Assembly (NCBI RefSeq): GCF_029227915.1
Contig: NC_079885.1
Location: forward strand, 17,743,001 to 17,807,000
Direction of reading: 5' to 3'
DNA length: 64,000 nucleotides
From: Hydractinia symbiolongicarpus
Taxonomy: Eukaryota; Cnidaria; Hydrozoa; Anthoathecata; Hydractiniidae
Positions 12,697 to 24,159 of this stretch are shown piece by piece. Numbering within the stretch: the stretch's first letter is position 1; every line of letters begins with the position of its first letter. A program made the translations under genes and the position numbers. The notes beneath the pieces are model-generated. The model made no database searches, was not told where the DNA came from, and saw nothing but the letters and a program-made list of their open reading frames with translations.

Positions 12697-14198
12697 CAGT
12701 ACAGTCCAGATGTAAGCGTAGGCGTACGCTCAAGTTTCACACCTTTTTCTCGGAGGCGGTAGTTGTTTGTCTTTTGTTCTTATTAATTATCTTGCGAGTC
12801 TTGAAGTCATTAACTTGCGCGTAATAAACAAAAGATTATTGAAGAAAAAATAGCTTATTATAACTGCGCGTAACTATTGTTAAATAGTGTTAACATAACT
12901 ATTCCCAATAGCATAATTGCAAATGTTATTAACTCTATCAATGTGACACGAAGAGCCATTGTTTAATAGTTTTATTAAATTAATGTTTTGCGTGGAAACT
13001 AAATAAACTAGCGAGAAGGCATTGTTGGTTACGCGGGTGAAATAAAGGATTTAAGCGATAGAAATTACTATATTTTAACAAAGATTGAAACTTTAACTTT
13101 AATAGAAATGTTTTTTTAGATTGAATTTTAAAACTTTAAAAACGAAAAACGGCGATAGAAATGTTTTTTTTAGATCGCATTTTAAAAGTTTAAAAACGAA
13201 AAACGGCGATAGAAATGTTTTTTTTAGATCGCATTTTAAAAGTTTAAAAACGAAAAACGGCGATAGAAATGTTTTTTTAGATCGCATTTTAAAGTTTTAA
13301 AACGGCAAACGTCGATAGAAATGTTTTTTTTAGATTGCATTTTAAAAGTTTAAAAACGAAAAACGGCGATAGAAATGTTTTTTTAGATTGCATTTTAAAA
13401 GTTTAAAAATGAAAAACGGCGATAGAAAAGATTTTTAGATCGCATTTTAAAAGTTTAAAAACGAAAAACGGCGATAGAAATGTTTTTTTAGATCGCATTT
13501 TAAAGTTTTAAAACGGCAAACGTCGATAGAAATGTTTTTTTAGATTGCATTTTAAAAGTTTAAAAACGAAATACGGGGATAGAAATGTTTTTTTAGATTG
13601 CATTTTAAAAGTTTAAAAACGAAAAACGGCGATAGAAAAGATTCGTTATATCACATGCGTGATACTATAAAACGTCAAAAGTTATATTTTTAGATTTTTT
13701 CTTTCTTCGGTATTAAAATTTAATTTGTTTTCGAAATCTTATCGCGAAGGGAAAAGTCCCGAACGTAGGGTTTTTCCGTTTGCGTTGCTAAACGTTGCTT
13801 TTTATAAAAAGAACTTTTAAAAGCTTCGCATGTTAAAAAATATATTTCGACGATAAAGAAATATTACTAAAATTTTTAAAAGTAGCATTACTTTTTTTTA
13901 AAATATTTAGATCATTGGATTTGTTGTTTTTTAAAAGAGCTTGTGTTTTTTAAATATATCAGATTAAAATCGCGTAATTATAATTAGTTTCGTTGTTAAA
14001 AAAATAAAAATTCAATGGCCTTCGCGTTTAATTTATTCTCGCGCAGAGTTTTAAACAATGTTTCTTGCTATGCTTTTGTTTTTAACACGAAGCAATTATT
14101 TTCGCGCAATTTGAAAGGAACTCGCTATCCTATTGTTTTTTTTAATGAAAGCAATTTTTTTTGCAAGTTGAGCGTACGCGTACGTCTGGACTGTACTG
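12697..14198. mobile_element. Tc1/mariner-like non-autonomous element, copy 1
   Basis: Terminal inverted repeats begin CAGTACAGTCCAGA, and both contain GTACGCTCAA or its close variants. The element is flanked by TA on each side (12695-12696 and 14199-14200), the mariner-type target duplication. A paralogous empty site exists in the same unit: 12375-12415 carries the same flanks joined directly through one TA. There is no transposase; the interior is a minisatellite plus AT-rich DNA, and a short open frame (14015-14203) is not recognisable. Confidence 0.85.
13097..13646. repeat. Minisatellite with about 54-bp unit, roughly ten copies (copy 1)
   Basis: The unit contains GGCGATAGAAATG, a T run of 7-8, AGATCGCATTTTAAAAG and TTTAAAAACGAAAAAC. 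Because 54 is a multiple of three, it produces a periodic reading frame on the minus strand that is not evidence for a gene. Individual units differ by small substitutions and T-run length. Confidence 0.9.
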
Positions 14199-14723
14199 TA
14201 TAAGACACAATATTCAAATTTTTATTACAAAATTATCATTTCTGTGTCATTTAAGAACTCAGAAATGATTTTTTTTTTGTTTCTGTGCCCTACTGCAGGG
14301 TGTTAGGCATCCATTAGAAGAAATACGTCTTAATAAAAGCAATCTATTTTGCTTTTAATGATGATTTTGTAACATATACAGTTCTTAGAGATTTCTAATG
14401 AGGCGTGATTTCTGTTACCTTATTATCACATTTTTGTTTTAATATACAAGATTTCCCTTCAAGATTCTGGAAAACAACAATTCATATAAAGTTATTTTAG
14501 CAGTTAATTAAATTCAACAAATATGCTTTCTTGGATAAATGTTGATAAAAAAGTAACATTTTTTTCTTTCAAAGTGTTACAAAATATCATTTTTTTGTTT
14601 TTGAAGCAAATAATGTTGTATTTATGACAGTAACAACCGGAACTTTCATTAGTCCGAAAACCGGTCTTTTTCCATTATTTTTCTTGACTTTATTAGACTA
14701 GTATCATTTTTCAAAAGAAAAGC

Positions 14724-15074
14724 TTGTTACTTTATTATCATTTTTTTGTTTATTATGTTTCCCGTGGTGGTTTCATTGCTCTGTATTCCCCACTGAACTC
14801 CCTTGAACTGTTTTACCTTTGTAAAGTGATTGATTATGGAACTGCAACATCAGAGTTAATAGATAAGTACAATCACATTGTTCCAATCAGGTGCAAATAC
14901 ATCAAGTGCCAATATTTTCAGAAAAAACAAGAACGTAAATCAAAAGTCATTTACAAGGTTCTTCCAGATGTTGTTTATGTTCTTCCTGCTCAAGTGCTAA
15001 ATCCTATTGTCAAAATGAATGGTGACGATAGTTTATCGATAGAGAATTACCTGTGGCTGTGTGATAGCGTTTAG
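14724..15074 (+). pseudogene. Second copy of the zinc-finger pseudogene C-terminus
   Basis: The coding part from 14760 is the same as 11981-12295. The first dozen codons come from the sequence that ends unit 1, so this is a truncated by-product of the tandem duplication and not an independent gene. Confidence 0.75.
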
Positions 15075-15475
15075 TTACCTTACTTTAGATGTAGAACTTT
15101 CGTGGACTGAACTTTCACTAATCATTTTAAGTTTAATTTTAGTTTTTGGAAAAACATTTTTATTCAAAGCAAAAAATGATAATATAAGACACAATAAAGA
15201 ATAAGAATAAAGAATAAAGACATTTACTTTTACTTCCTAATGACAATTTTGTAACAAATACAGATCTTTAGGAATTCTAAGGAACTATAAAATATTTTGT
15301 ATTTCTTAGTAAATATTTTGGACTTTGCCAGGAATATCTTTTTCGTTACTTTCTGATCATTTCTGCGTTCTTGAATTTATCTGTTTCTGCTTTAGTCTCA
15401 ATTGATAATTGCTTTGTTTAAATATAGATTTAGTTTTTGGAAAAACCTTTTTATTCAAAGCAAAAAATGATAATA

Positions 15476-16977
15476 CAGTACAGTCCAGATGTAAGCGTAG
15501 GCGTACGCTCAAGTTTCACACCTTTTTCTCGGAGGCGGTAGTTGTTTGTCTTTTGTTCTTATTAATTATCTTGCGAGTCTTGAAGTCATTAACTTGCGCG
15601 TAATAAACAAAAGATTATTGAAGAAAAAATAGCTTATTATAACTGCGCGTAACTATTGTTAAATAGTGTTAACATAACTATTCCCAATAGCATAATTGCA
15701 AATGTTATCAACTCTATCAATGTGACACGAAGAGCCATTGTTTAATAGTTTTATTAAATTAATGTTTTGCGTGGAAACTAAATAAACTAGCGAGAAGGCA
15801 TTGTTGGTTACGCGGGTGAAATAAAGGATTTAAGCGATAGAAATTACTATATTTTAACAAAGATTGAAACTTTAACTTTAATAGAAATGTTTTTTTAGAT
15901 TGAATTTTAAAACTTTAAAAACGAAAAACGGCGATAGAAATGTTTTTTTTAGATCGCATTTTAAAAGTTTAAAAACGAAAAACGGCGATAGAAATGTTTT
16001 TTTTAGATCGCATTTTAAAAGTTTAAAAACGAAAAACGGCGATAGAAATGTTTTTTTAGATCGCATTTTAAAGTTTTAAAACGGCAAACGTCGATAGAAA
16101 TGTTTTTTTTAGATTGCATTTTAAAAGTTTAAAAACGAAAAACGGCGATAGAAATGTTTTTTTAGATTGCATTTTAAAAGTTTAAAAATGAAAAACGGCG
16201 ATAGAAAAGATTTTTAGATCGCATTTTAAAAGTTTAAAAACGAAAAACGGCGATAGAAATGTTTTTTTAGATCGCATTTTAAAGTTTTAAAACGGCAAAC
16301 GTCGATAGAAATGTTTTTTTAGATTGCATTTTAAAAGTTTAAAAACGAAATACGGGGATAGAAATGTTTTTTTAGATTGCATTTTAAAAGTTTAAAAACG
16401 AAAAACGGCGATAGAAAAGATTCGTTATATCACATGCGTGATACTATAAAACGTCAAAAGTTATATTTTTAGATTTTTTCTTTCTTCGGTATTAAAATTT
16501 AATTTGTTTTCGAAATCTTATCGCGAAGGGAAAAGTCCCGAACGTAGGGTTTTTCCGTTTGCGTTGCTAAACGTTGCTTTTTATAAAAAGAACTTTTAAA
16601 AGCTTCGCATGTTAAAAAATATATTTCGACGATAAAGAAATATTACTAAAATTTTTAAAAGTAGCATTACTTTTTTTTAAAATATTTAGATCATTGGATT
16701 TGTTGTTTTTTAAAAGAGCTTGTGTTTTTTAAATATATCAGATTAAAATCGCGTAATTATAATTAGTTTCGTTGTTAAAAAAATAAAAATTCAATGGCCT
16801 TCGCGTTTAATTTATTCTCGCGCAGAGTTTTAAACAATGTTTCTTGCTATGCTTTTGTTTTTAACACGAAGCAATTATTTTCGCGCAATTTGAAAGGAAC
16901 TCGCTATCCTATTGTTTTTTTTAATGAAAGCAATTTTTTTTGCAAGTTGAGCGTACGCGTACGTCTGGACTGTACTG
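15476..16977. mobile_element. Tc1/mariner-like non-autonomous element, copy 2
   Basis: This is the duplicate of 12697-14198 carried by the second tandem unit, with the same TA flanks, inverted ends and internal minisatellite. Confidence 0.85.
15876..16425. repeat. 54-bp minisatellite (copy 2)
   Basis: Duplicate of the 13097-13646 array at an offset of exactly 2779 bp, with the same order of unit variants. Confidence 0.9.
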
Positions 16978-17539
16978 TATAAGACACAATATTCAAATTT
17001 TTATTACAAAATTATCATTTCTGTGTCATTTAAGAACTCAGAAATGATTTTTTTTTTGTTTCTGTGCCCTACTGCAGGGTGTTAGGCATCCATTAGAAGA
17101 AATACGTCTTAATAAAAGCAATCTATTTTGCTTTTAATGATGATTTTGTAACATATACAGTTCTTAGAGATTTCTAATGAGGCGTGATTTCTGTTACCTT
17201 ATTATCACATTTTTGTTTTAATATACAAGATTTCCCTTCAAGATTCTGGAAAACAACAATTCATATAAAGTTATTTTAGCAGTTAATTAAATTCAACAAA
17301 TATGCTTTCTTGGATAAATGTTGATAAAAAAGTAACATTTTTTTCTTTCAAAGTGTTACAAAATATCATTTTTTTGTTTTTGAAGCAAATAATGTTGTAT
17401 TTATGACAGTAACAACCGGAACTTTCATTAGTCCGAAAACCGGTCTTTTTCCATTATTTTTCTTGACTTTATTAGACTAGTATCATTTTTCAAAAGAAAA
17501 GCTTGTTACTTTATTATCATTTTTTTGTTTATTATGTTT

Positions 17540-18112
17540 CACTTAATTTCTCTTTGACAGATTGCCCAACTTTCACAGGAATTTCTACTTGTTACAGTTT
17601 TCCTCTTCCTTGAAGAGATAGACATGACCAAATTGTTACAATAGCGACTAAGATACTTAAAATGATAATTATGTAACATACACTCTAAATGTTCACAATT
17701 GGCCAAAAAACTGCCTCATATTTTTGAACATGTCCAGTTAAGTAATTTCGGGCCGTCAAGTGAGTTCAAAATAACAATTTTCTCTGTTATACATAATTTG
17801 CAATAATTTAAACTGGATTTAGTGTTCGTGGTTTTGACAATTTCCCAACTGATACTTAGCTCTTTGTTTTGGTCTTTCAAGTTCCAAACATAGCTTGACA
17901 ATGCGGTACTTTTGTAAGAGGGTGCCGATATAAGCCACAAACGACCGCATATATACGGGCGAGTTCGGGCGACTTTTCAAATAAACCGTCCATACTTTTC
18001 TGAGCTCGGTCGGAACATTCACAGAATGCCATTCCTTGTAACAAACCATGCGGACGATAGTTGGGAAGAAGGCGCTTGAAGAGAAAGGAGTTTTTTAAAT
18101 TTTATATATAGT
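17540..18112. other. No gene I can support; one unrecognised minus-strand open stretch
   Basis: The minus-strand frame 17819-18049 (76 codons) shows no known motif and may be chance. The segment near 17715-17735 is an inverted copy of DNA near 4570, so it is at least partly repeat-derived. Confidence 0.35.
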
Positions 18113-18988
18113 CAGGCCATTCCTTTACACTGGTAAAAAAATTTACGGGTGCTTTTTATCGCACTTGTGAATTTTTTCTCTTTCTAAAATATTATAGAAT
18201 GATGAAAAGGGCTATTAAACCTAAAGTAAAAATTCTGTTTTTTATGTATTTTTTTAGCATAAAAATAAACAACATAACATTTATCTCAGGTTGTCTGCAC
18301 CAGCGATGTACGGAGCAATCTTTTCTAATGTTTATAGAATTTTGTTATCCATTTACATCTCAGCAATCACAGTGTGCATGATAAAATGAATAGCGGCAAT
18401 AAAGAGGAGATAGTTGCGTGTGTCTAATTAATTGTATTTTATATTTATTTTTTGATATTCTCAGTGGCCACCTGTTGCTTGAAGGTAGCGAACATAAAAA
18501 AGAAAATTATCATCTATACTATTTATCTATTTATTTTAACATTCATCAATATTTTCAACAGGAATTAATAATTAAGTCCTGGGCACTAGGTTATGAAATA
18601 CATGTCAATTAAACCTGAAAATTATACCTGCTATACTGTTCTATTACCAGAAGCAAATCATTTCAAGGTGCTCAATGTAATTGCAAAGATATAAATAGAT
18701 TAGAATTACATTCAACACAAAAGAAAAATAGTCTCCAGCATTGTGTTTGAGAGAGAGCTCATAACATTAGCAAGCAATAGAAAGTTAAAGCAATTTCACA
18801 ACATTTTTTGAATAGCAAAAAAAAGTTGTGGTAAACAAAAAAAAGTTAAGTGTGAATCACACTTGCACATATTCACATCGCACTTGTAAATCTTGCTTAC
18901 GAGTGCGATTTTTCACACATCATAGCACTCGTAATTTTTTTAACGGGTGCTTGTAGCTATGGCATAGTTTTATTCAAGAAATGGCCTG
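18113..18988. mobile_element. hAT-like MITE sharing its core with the 2.7-4.4 kb element
   Basis: The ends are CAGGCCATT on the left and AATGGCCTG on the right, with further imperfect inverted matches inside (GGGTGCT, CGCACTTGT). The flanking octamers TATATAGT (18105-18112) and TATTAAGT (18989-18996) match at six of eight positions, compatible with a decayed 8-bp hAT duplication. The core (about 18290-18790) aligns by eye with 3400-3900, including the shared GTGTGCAT(A)ATAAA and GTGGCCACCTG blocks. No transposase. Confidence 0.6.
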
Positions 18989-19283
18989 TATTAAGTAAGT
19001 AAGTAAGTTTATTTTAATTTCTATAGTTTTTTTAAATCATGTTAGTGTCTATTTTTTTATTTTTTTTTTTTGGGGGGGGGGGCATTGTTAGGGCCTATGT
19101 GGGTTTTCTCGAGCAAATACTTGAATTTTTTTTAAACATCGAACTCGCCCAAAAACGCCTTTTTTTCTATGCCCCAATGATTTTATATCTCGTTTGTGGG
19201 CACCTACGTATATCTAATTCATGGAATCACAGTCCCGATATTTACTTGCACACGCATCTAAGTGATTACGTAATGCCCAATGC

Positions 19284-19687
19284 GTGCGCAGAAATGGAGG
19301 TAAAAATGTAAACAAACTAAGGGGCCTTCGAAAATTCTTTTCGGGCCCCATTAGCGGGATATCGCCGCTAAGAGGAGGGGGGTCTGAAGCTTGAAGAAGA
19401 AATCCCCTAAGGATTGAGAAATTTTAAAAATTTGTTCGTGGGCTGAACATTCTTCGTCATTCGTGAGCATAATTCCTCTTTTCATCAATTCCAATAACTT
19501 TTATCTACAAAACACGCCCCCAAGCCTTCCAAAAATTTATCTGAATGTGTGTATTTCACAGATGGAAATCCGCTAAAAGAGGGGGGAGGGGGTCTGAATC
19601 TTAGCGGCGATATCCCGCTAACGGGGCCCAAAAAATTTTTTTGAAGGCCCGTAAGTGGAAAAGTCACCTCCATTTCTGCGCGCACAG
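19284..19687. mobile_element. Long-TIR MITE (about 400 bp)
   Basis: The arms are inverted copies: GTGCGCAGAAATGGAGGT at the left end and its complement near 19665-19687, continuing through GGGCCTTC and a strongly conserved stretch (TAGCGGGATATCGCCGCTAA) present on both sides (near 19352 and 19610). The interior is non-coding. The superfamily is unknown because no clear target duplication was found. Confidence 0.75.
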
Positions 19688-19924
19688 GAAAAACATGGCA
19701 CTATAATTAAGTGTATTAATTTATCTAATACATCTCTAATACGTATATCTAATAATATCTGATTTCTAATTCCAAAATGGAGTATCAAAAAAATATATTT
19801 ATCCTGTCCTGGGAAGGGACAGCAACAACAACGTACACTCTAGGCCTAGAGGCTGTCTTTCTTTGTGTGTTGAGAACAAAATAGACATGCACACACATTT
19901 CTGTAGCTAGGTAGAAAATAGTAT

Positions 19925-20125
19925 TAGCTAGCTTAAACAACTGATCGATAGAAAATAGTATTAGCTAGTCTAAACAACAGTAAAAGAAGAAATCCTTTGT
20001 ATTTTGATCTTGAGCTAGCTAGATAGCTAGCTAGCTAGCTAACAAGATCAAAATAGCTAGCTAACTAGCTAGCTATCTCATGAGAAAGATAGATTTACTA
20101 TAGCTAGCTAAGTAAGCTAGCTATA
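19925..20125. repeat. TAGC-rich simple repeat cluster
   Basis: Many (TAGC)n and TAGCTAAC words occur, interrupted by two inverted copies of AAGATCAAAATA/TTTTGATCTT. Similar TAGC runs appear at 32.8, 40.8-41.0, 62.5 and 63.9 kb, so this is a genome-typical microsatellite. Confidence 0.8.
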
Positions 20126-20129
20126 GCTC

Positions 20130-20786
20130 AAAATGTCCGATATATTATATAGGCAAGAGAAAATTAGACTCTGATATTGATCGTGTTCTGTAACCAACAC
20201 CTTCATTGCTTTTTGCATTTTTACTACGGTCCTTTGCTTACCATCTTTGTTTTTATTCGTACCCGATACTCTGCACACGGTAAACAAGAATACTCGCGAA
20301 AACATAAAGAGGGTCGCCGCACAGATATCAACCTTCACGGATTGTATATAGGTATACTTCGTATAAAAAAGTATAGTTACAAAAGTTTCCATAGACTTAT
20401 ATAATATACGTAACATTATAATACATATAAACATATATAATAATGTAACATATACATACAATACTACGGATTAATTGCAACTTTCCTTACCAAGCCAGGC
20501 GACTCGCAGAAGACAAAAGTAGTCTTATCATCGAGAACCTGTTATTTCTACGCAAAGCGTAGTTCCGCGGTGCCTGTTTGTGAGAAGATAGCTATTTGCT
20601 ATTTAACGTTACAAACAAGTTTATTAACAACAAATATATCCTAATCAATATAGCTATGTATAAATAACAAAAGTATTATGAAATTAAAAAAATGAGAATG
20701 AAATTAAAGTTAAAGAAAAAGAATTCAAATTAGAAGAAAGACGTTTTGCTCTCAAATTCAAGTAAAAGTAGATTTTTCAATTTACA
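20130..20786. other. No gene seen
   Basis: AT-rich sequence with overlapping short frames on both strands (around 20177-20461) that lack any recognisable motif. Confidence 0.4.
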
Positions 20787-21179
20787 TCAAAATATGTTCT
20801 CCGAAGTAGATACAAAAATTGATTTCTTAAATGTGTGGTCCGCGGCACGAAATGGAAAATTGACTGTTTTTAGTTTTCCTAAATGGTGGATAGTATTGAC
20901 CTGCAGATCTTGTTGTGTATTTGTTATGAGAAATGTGAAAGGTGTTAGTAAATACTTCAGGTGTATCATTATTTTTTGCTTTGTACATGAAACAAAGCGT
21001 TTGAAAGATATTTAGTTGAAATACATTCAAGGCTTTCATTGACTGAAGTAATGGTCTGGAATGAGTCAGCCTATCTTTAAAAGTGATTATTCTTGCAGCA
21101 TGTTTTTGATGAAGGTAAAGTGACTGTATTTTAGTTTTATTAGTGCTACCCCAAACTATGTTAGCGTAATTAATGACTA
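20787..21179 (-). pseudogene. LINE reverse transcriptase C-terminal fragment (LINE-B, left piece)
   Basis: Read on the minus strand from 21178, it gives INYANIVWGST, then THSRPLLQ, LNVFQLNIFQT and SCRGP. These are the same landmarks as the C-terminus of the LINE at 21388-22496 (LNYANIAWCST, LNLYQLNIYQT, TSRGP). It is the continuation of the minus-strand LINE whose main RT part lies at 24160-25012; the two are separated by the 21180-24159 insertion. A frameshift follows SCRGP. Confidence 0.8.
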
Positions 21180-22830
21180 CTAGTCGATAAGGCCCGTGGA
21201 AAAATCCACTTAGGCAGGATAACAGAGAAAAACAACCGTCATTTAAATTTTGATGACGTCAGCAGAGACATGTCAGAACACAAAATGTTTTTTTTTAGAA
21301 ATGTGTATGCCTGTTGCCTTCATCGTATAGATCTTGAAACGCTGAGCAAGAAAATGTATAGGATCATGTACTTTTGACAAACGGTTGCCTGTTTTATGCA
21401 CATAAAGATGTAAAAACATTATTTCGCACAGTCAATTATGAACTCTCTAAGCTGGCAGAATGGTTTAAGGCAAACAGACTGTCCCTAAATATTTCTAAAA
21501 CAAAGTACACACTTTTTCACAGGCACAATAAAAAAGATGATATGCCATTGAAGTTTCCTGATTTATCTATTAATAATATAAGTATAAAAAGAGCACAATC
21601 CATGAAATTTTTAGGAGTTATTCTTGATGAAAATGTTACTTGGAGAGAACATATAAATATTTTAGGAGAAAAGTTCGCAAAGAATATTGGCATCCTATTT
21701 AAAGCAAAATTTGTTCTAGATCAGAATTGTTTAAAAAACATATATTCTTCTTTCATTCACTGCTATCTAAATTATGCAAATATTGCGTGGTGCAGCACCA
21801 ACGCTACAAAATTGACAAAATTACAAAATAAACAAAAACATGCAATCAGAATTATTTTAAATGTTGACAGGTACACTCACTCCAGAGAGTTATTCAAAGA
21901 GATCAGTGTACTGAATTTATACCAACTAAACATTTATCAAACTCTTATTTTTATGTTTAAGCTTGAAGACAATATGTTACCAAGAGTATTTAATGATATG
22001 TTTCAGAAGATACAACATAAATATCCATCCAGATTTTCAATTAACAGTTTTTTTCAACCTAGAATTAATTATACAATCACAAAGTTCTCTATAACTAGCA
22101 GAGGACCTAAATTGTGGAATACATTTCTTGATAACGACATGAAAACTATTACATCACTTAACGAATTCAAACATAAACTAAAACATAAACTATTGACTAC
22201 TGACAATCTATGTTTATTTTAGAACACACGACAGTTACAACGTACGACACATATAACACAACTCCTCATCATCTTCAATGCTAACCTTTTATATAGGTTG
22301 GGGGCTTGGTGATAAGGCTATTATAGCCTTCTTCTCGCTCCTGCCATTTTTTACCTCTCTAGCTAATATTTTTAGCATATGCAATCCTATCTTTAGATTA
22401 CACGATATAATAGCTTAGGATTTGTATTTTATTCTTACGGAAAACTGTAAATTCTACAACGGCAAAATAAATTAAAAAAAAAAAAAAAAAAAAAAAGGGT
22501 TTAAAGGTTTTTTAATGACGTCATCAACCTGTCCATTCCGAAACGGATTCGGGGACCCAGGTTTGGGAAACTTACCCAAATTGGTCCCAGGTGGTCCCTA
22601 GTTACCCACGCGGTAAAAAATCATTGACGTCACCACCTCGTTTCCAAGTTATTTGGCCTCAAAGTTTTAAGTGCACTGTAACGGCTTCATAGTTTAATAT
22701 AAGATATTGACGTTAAAGTAGTGTTATTGACGTCGCGCCGTAACGACAGAAAATATAACATATTAGACATGCATTTTTCGGTTACTTCAAAGAAAATTTC
22801 GGTAAGATCAAAGGAAAATAATCATATCCT
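21180..22830 (-). mobile_element. Helitron-like unit, minus orientation, carrying a nested LINE
   Basis: It shares its sequence, inverted, with 22985-23435 and with 10346-11008 (the ACCTCGTTTCCAAGTTATTT stretch near 22635-22655 and CGTGGGTAAC words). Its CTAG end is at 21180. The body is interrupted by the LINE at 21388-22496. The inner (5') limit is approximate. Confidence 0.6.
21388..22496 (+). mobile_element. 5'-truncated LINE with poly(A) tail (LINE-A)
   Basis: The reading frame begins inside reverse transcriptase just after the FADD motif (CLFYAHKD) and stays open to the stop at 22220-22222. It includes LSLNISKTKYTLF, MKFLGVILDENVTW, the LNYANIAWC thumb-region motif and the TSRGPKLWN C-terminal motif. 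The element ends in about 23 A (22474-22496). Comparison with the uninterrupted Helitron unit at 23.2 kb shows that about 11 bp of target (CAGAGATATTA) were lost at the insertion point. Confidence 0.88.
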
Positions 22831-22984
22831 CTTTGCCTGTCACAGAGACACGGAACTGGCGTATTATTATATAGAAGATGGATCTGTGACTTTTGCAAAG
22901 TGGATTATATTCTTCACAATTTTCTTTAACAAATTCTTTAAAACATCGCCTATAAAATTGTTCTGTAATTTACCAAACTTTAAC

Positions 22985-23435
22985 GTTAAAATAGTATTGA
23001 CGTCAAAGGAAAGTTAATTAAGATTAGTGAAGCCATTGCAGTGCACCTAAAATTTTGAGGCCAAATAACTTGGAAACGAGTTGGTGACGTCAATGTTTTT
23101 TCACCGCGTGGGTAACTAGGGACCACCTGGGACCAATTTGGGTCAGTTTCCCAAACCTGGGTCCCCGAATCCGTTTCGGAATGGACGGGTTGATGACGTC
23201 ACCAAAAAACCTTCAAACCCTAATATCTCTGCAACCGTTTGTCAATAATACGCGATCCTATACATTTTCTTGATCAGCGTTTCAAGATCTATACGATGAA
23301 GGCAACAGGCTTACACATTTCTGAAAAAAAATTGTGTTCTGACATGTCTCTGCTGGCGTCATCAAAATTTAATTGACGGTAGTTTTTCTCTGTTATCCTG
23401 CCTAAGTGGATTTTTCCACGGGCCTTATCGACTAG
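22985..23435 (+). mobile_element. Helitron-like unit, plus orientation, inner copy
   Basis: It ends in hairpin-GGGCCTTATCGA-CTAG (23432-23435) followed by T. It forms a long inverted repeat with the arm at 21180-22830. Its left part is shortened relative to the 23481-24159 copy. Confidence 0.6.
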
Positions 23436-23480
23436 TCTCTTATAATAATGCAGAGACTGTGTCTGTTTTTAACAGGCCAA

Positions 23481-24159
23481 GTGGATATCGTCATTTTCCT
23501 TTGATGTCGCCGAAAAACTTAAGTCTAATATGTTAAATTTTCTGACGTTACGGCGCGACGTCAATAGCACTACTTTAACGTCAATATCTTATCCTAAATT
23601 AATGAAACCATTATAGTGCACCAAAAACTTTGAGGCCAAATAAGTTGGAAACAAGGTGGTGACGTCAATGATTTTTCACCGCGTGGGTAACTAGGGACCA
23701 TTTGGGACCAATTTGGGTAAGTTTTCCAAGCCTGGGTCCCCGAAACCGTTTCGAATGAACGGGTTGATAACGTCATCAAAAAACCTTTAAACCCTAGTAT
23801 CTCTGCAACCGTTTGTCAAAAGTACATGACCCTATACATTTTCTTGATCAGCGTTTCAAGATCTTTACGATGTAGGCAAAATGTATACAGATTTCTAAAA
23901 AATGTTTTGACGGGCCATTGCTGACGTCAGCAAAATTTTAATCCCTTATATTTCATTAATCGCTCATCAAAACCACACGATTATAAACATTTTCTTGATC
24001 AGCAGTGTAAGCTCTACACTATGGAGGAAACACAAAAACAAGTTTCTCAATTTATTTATTGTGTATTTGCACTGCTGACGTCAGCAAAAAGTCTAAAACA
24101 ACCCATTTTTCCAATGTCCTTTTGCCTAAGTGGATTACTCCACGGGCCTTATCGACTAG
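23481..24159 (+). mobile_element. Helitron-like unit, plus orientation, outer copy
   Basis: It begins near GTGGATATCGTCATTTTCC (matching the start of 10346-11008) and ends CTAG at 24156-24159 before T. It is non-coding and contains several copies of GACGTCA. Confidence 0.6.

Larger units (their letters stand above)
11979..17539. repeat. Two-copy tandem duplication, 2779-bp period, almost identical
   Basis: Unit 1 runs from about 11981 to 14759 and unit 2 from 14760 to 17538. Sequence correspondence holds across the whole unit; I noticed only one substitution (12930 versus 15709, GTTATTAAC against GTTATCAAC). The junction cuts the zinc-finger pseudogene, so the second copy lacks its N-terminal part. 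Such near-identity means either a very recent duplication or a collapsed or duplicated haplotype in the assembly. Confidence 0.93.
21180..24159. mobile_element. Composite insertion with Helitron-type 3' termini at both ends, splitting LINE-B
   Basis: Left boundary: CTAG (21180-21183) then TCGATAAGGCCCGTGG; right boundary: its inverted form ending CGACTAG (24153-24159). Both have the small GTGGA...TCCAC hairpin next to the CTAG. Removing exactly 21180-24159 rejoins LINE-B through a TA step in an open frame (S-F-I-V-I-N-Y-A-N), which supports insertion between A and T without target duplication, as for Helitrons. It contains one minus-oriented unit (21180-about 22830), two plus-oriented units (about 22985-23435 and 23481-24159) and a nested LINE. 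Confidence 0.7.

Noticed and set aside
13099-13287. Periodic minus-strand open frame (repeating FLSPFFVFKLLKCDL) and its twin at 15878-16066
   Set aside because: It is the translation of a 54-bp minisatellite; the period is a multiple of three, which keeps any frame open by chance.
13097-13646. A CRISPR-like array (regular repeats)
   Set aside because: Units are contiguous 54-bp tandem copies without unique spacers, in a eukaryotic transposon context.
21180-24159. Interpretation as a simple TIR transposon with TA or CTAG target duplication
   Set aside because: Keeping a TA or CTAG in the repaired site breaks the LINE frame or adds a stop, while removal with no duplication keeps the frame open; the hairpin-CTAG-T format also recurs at single ends (11008, 34651). 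I keep it as the main alternative.
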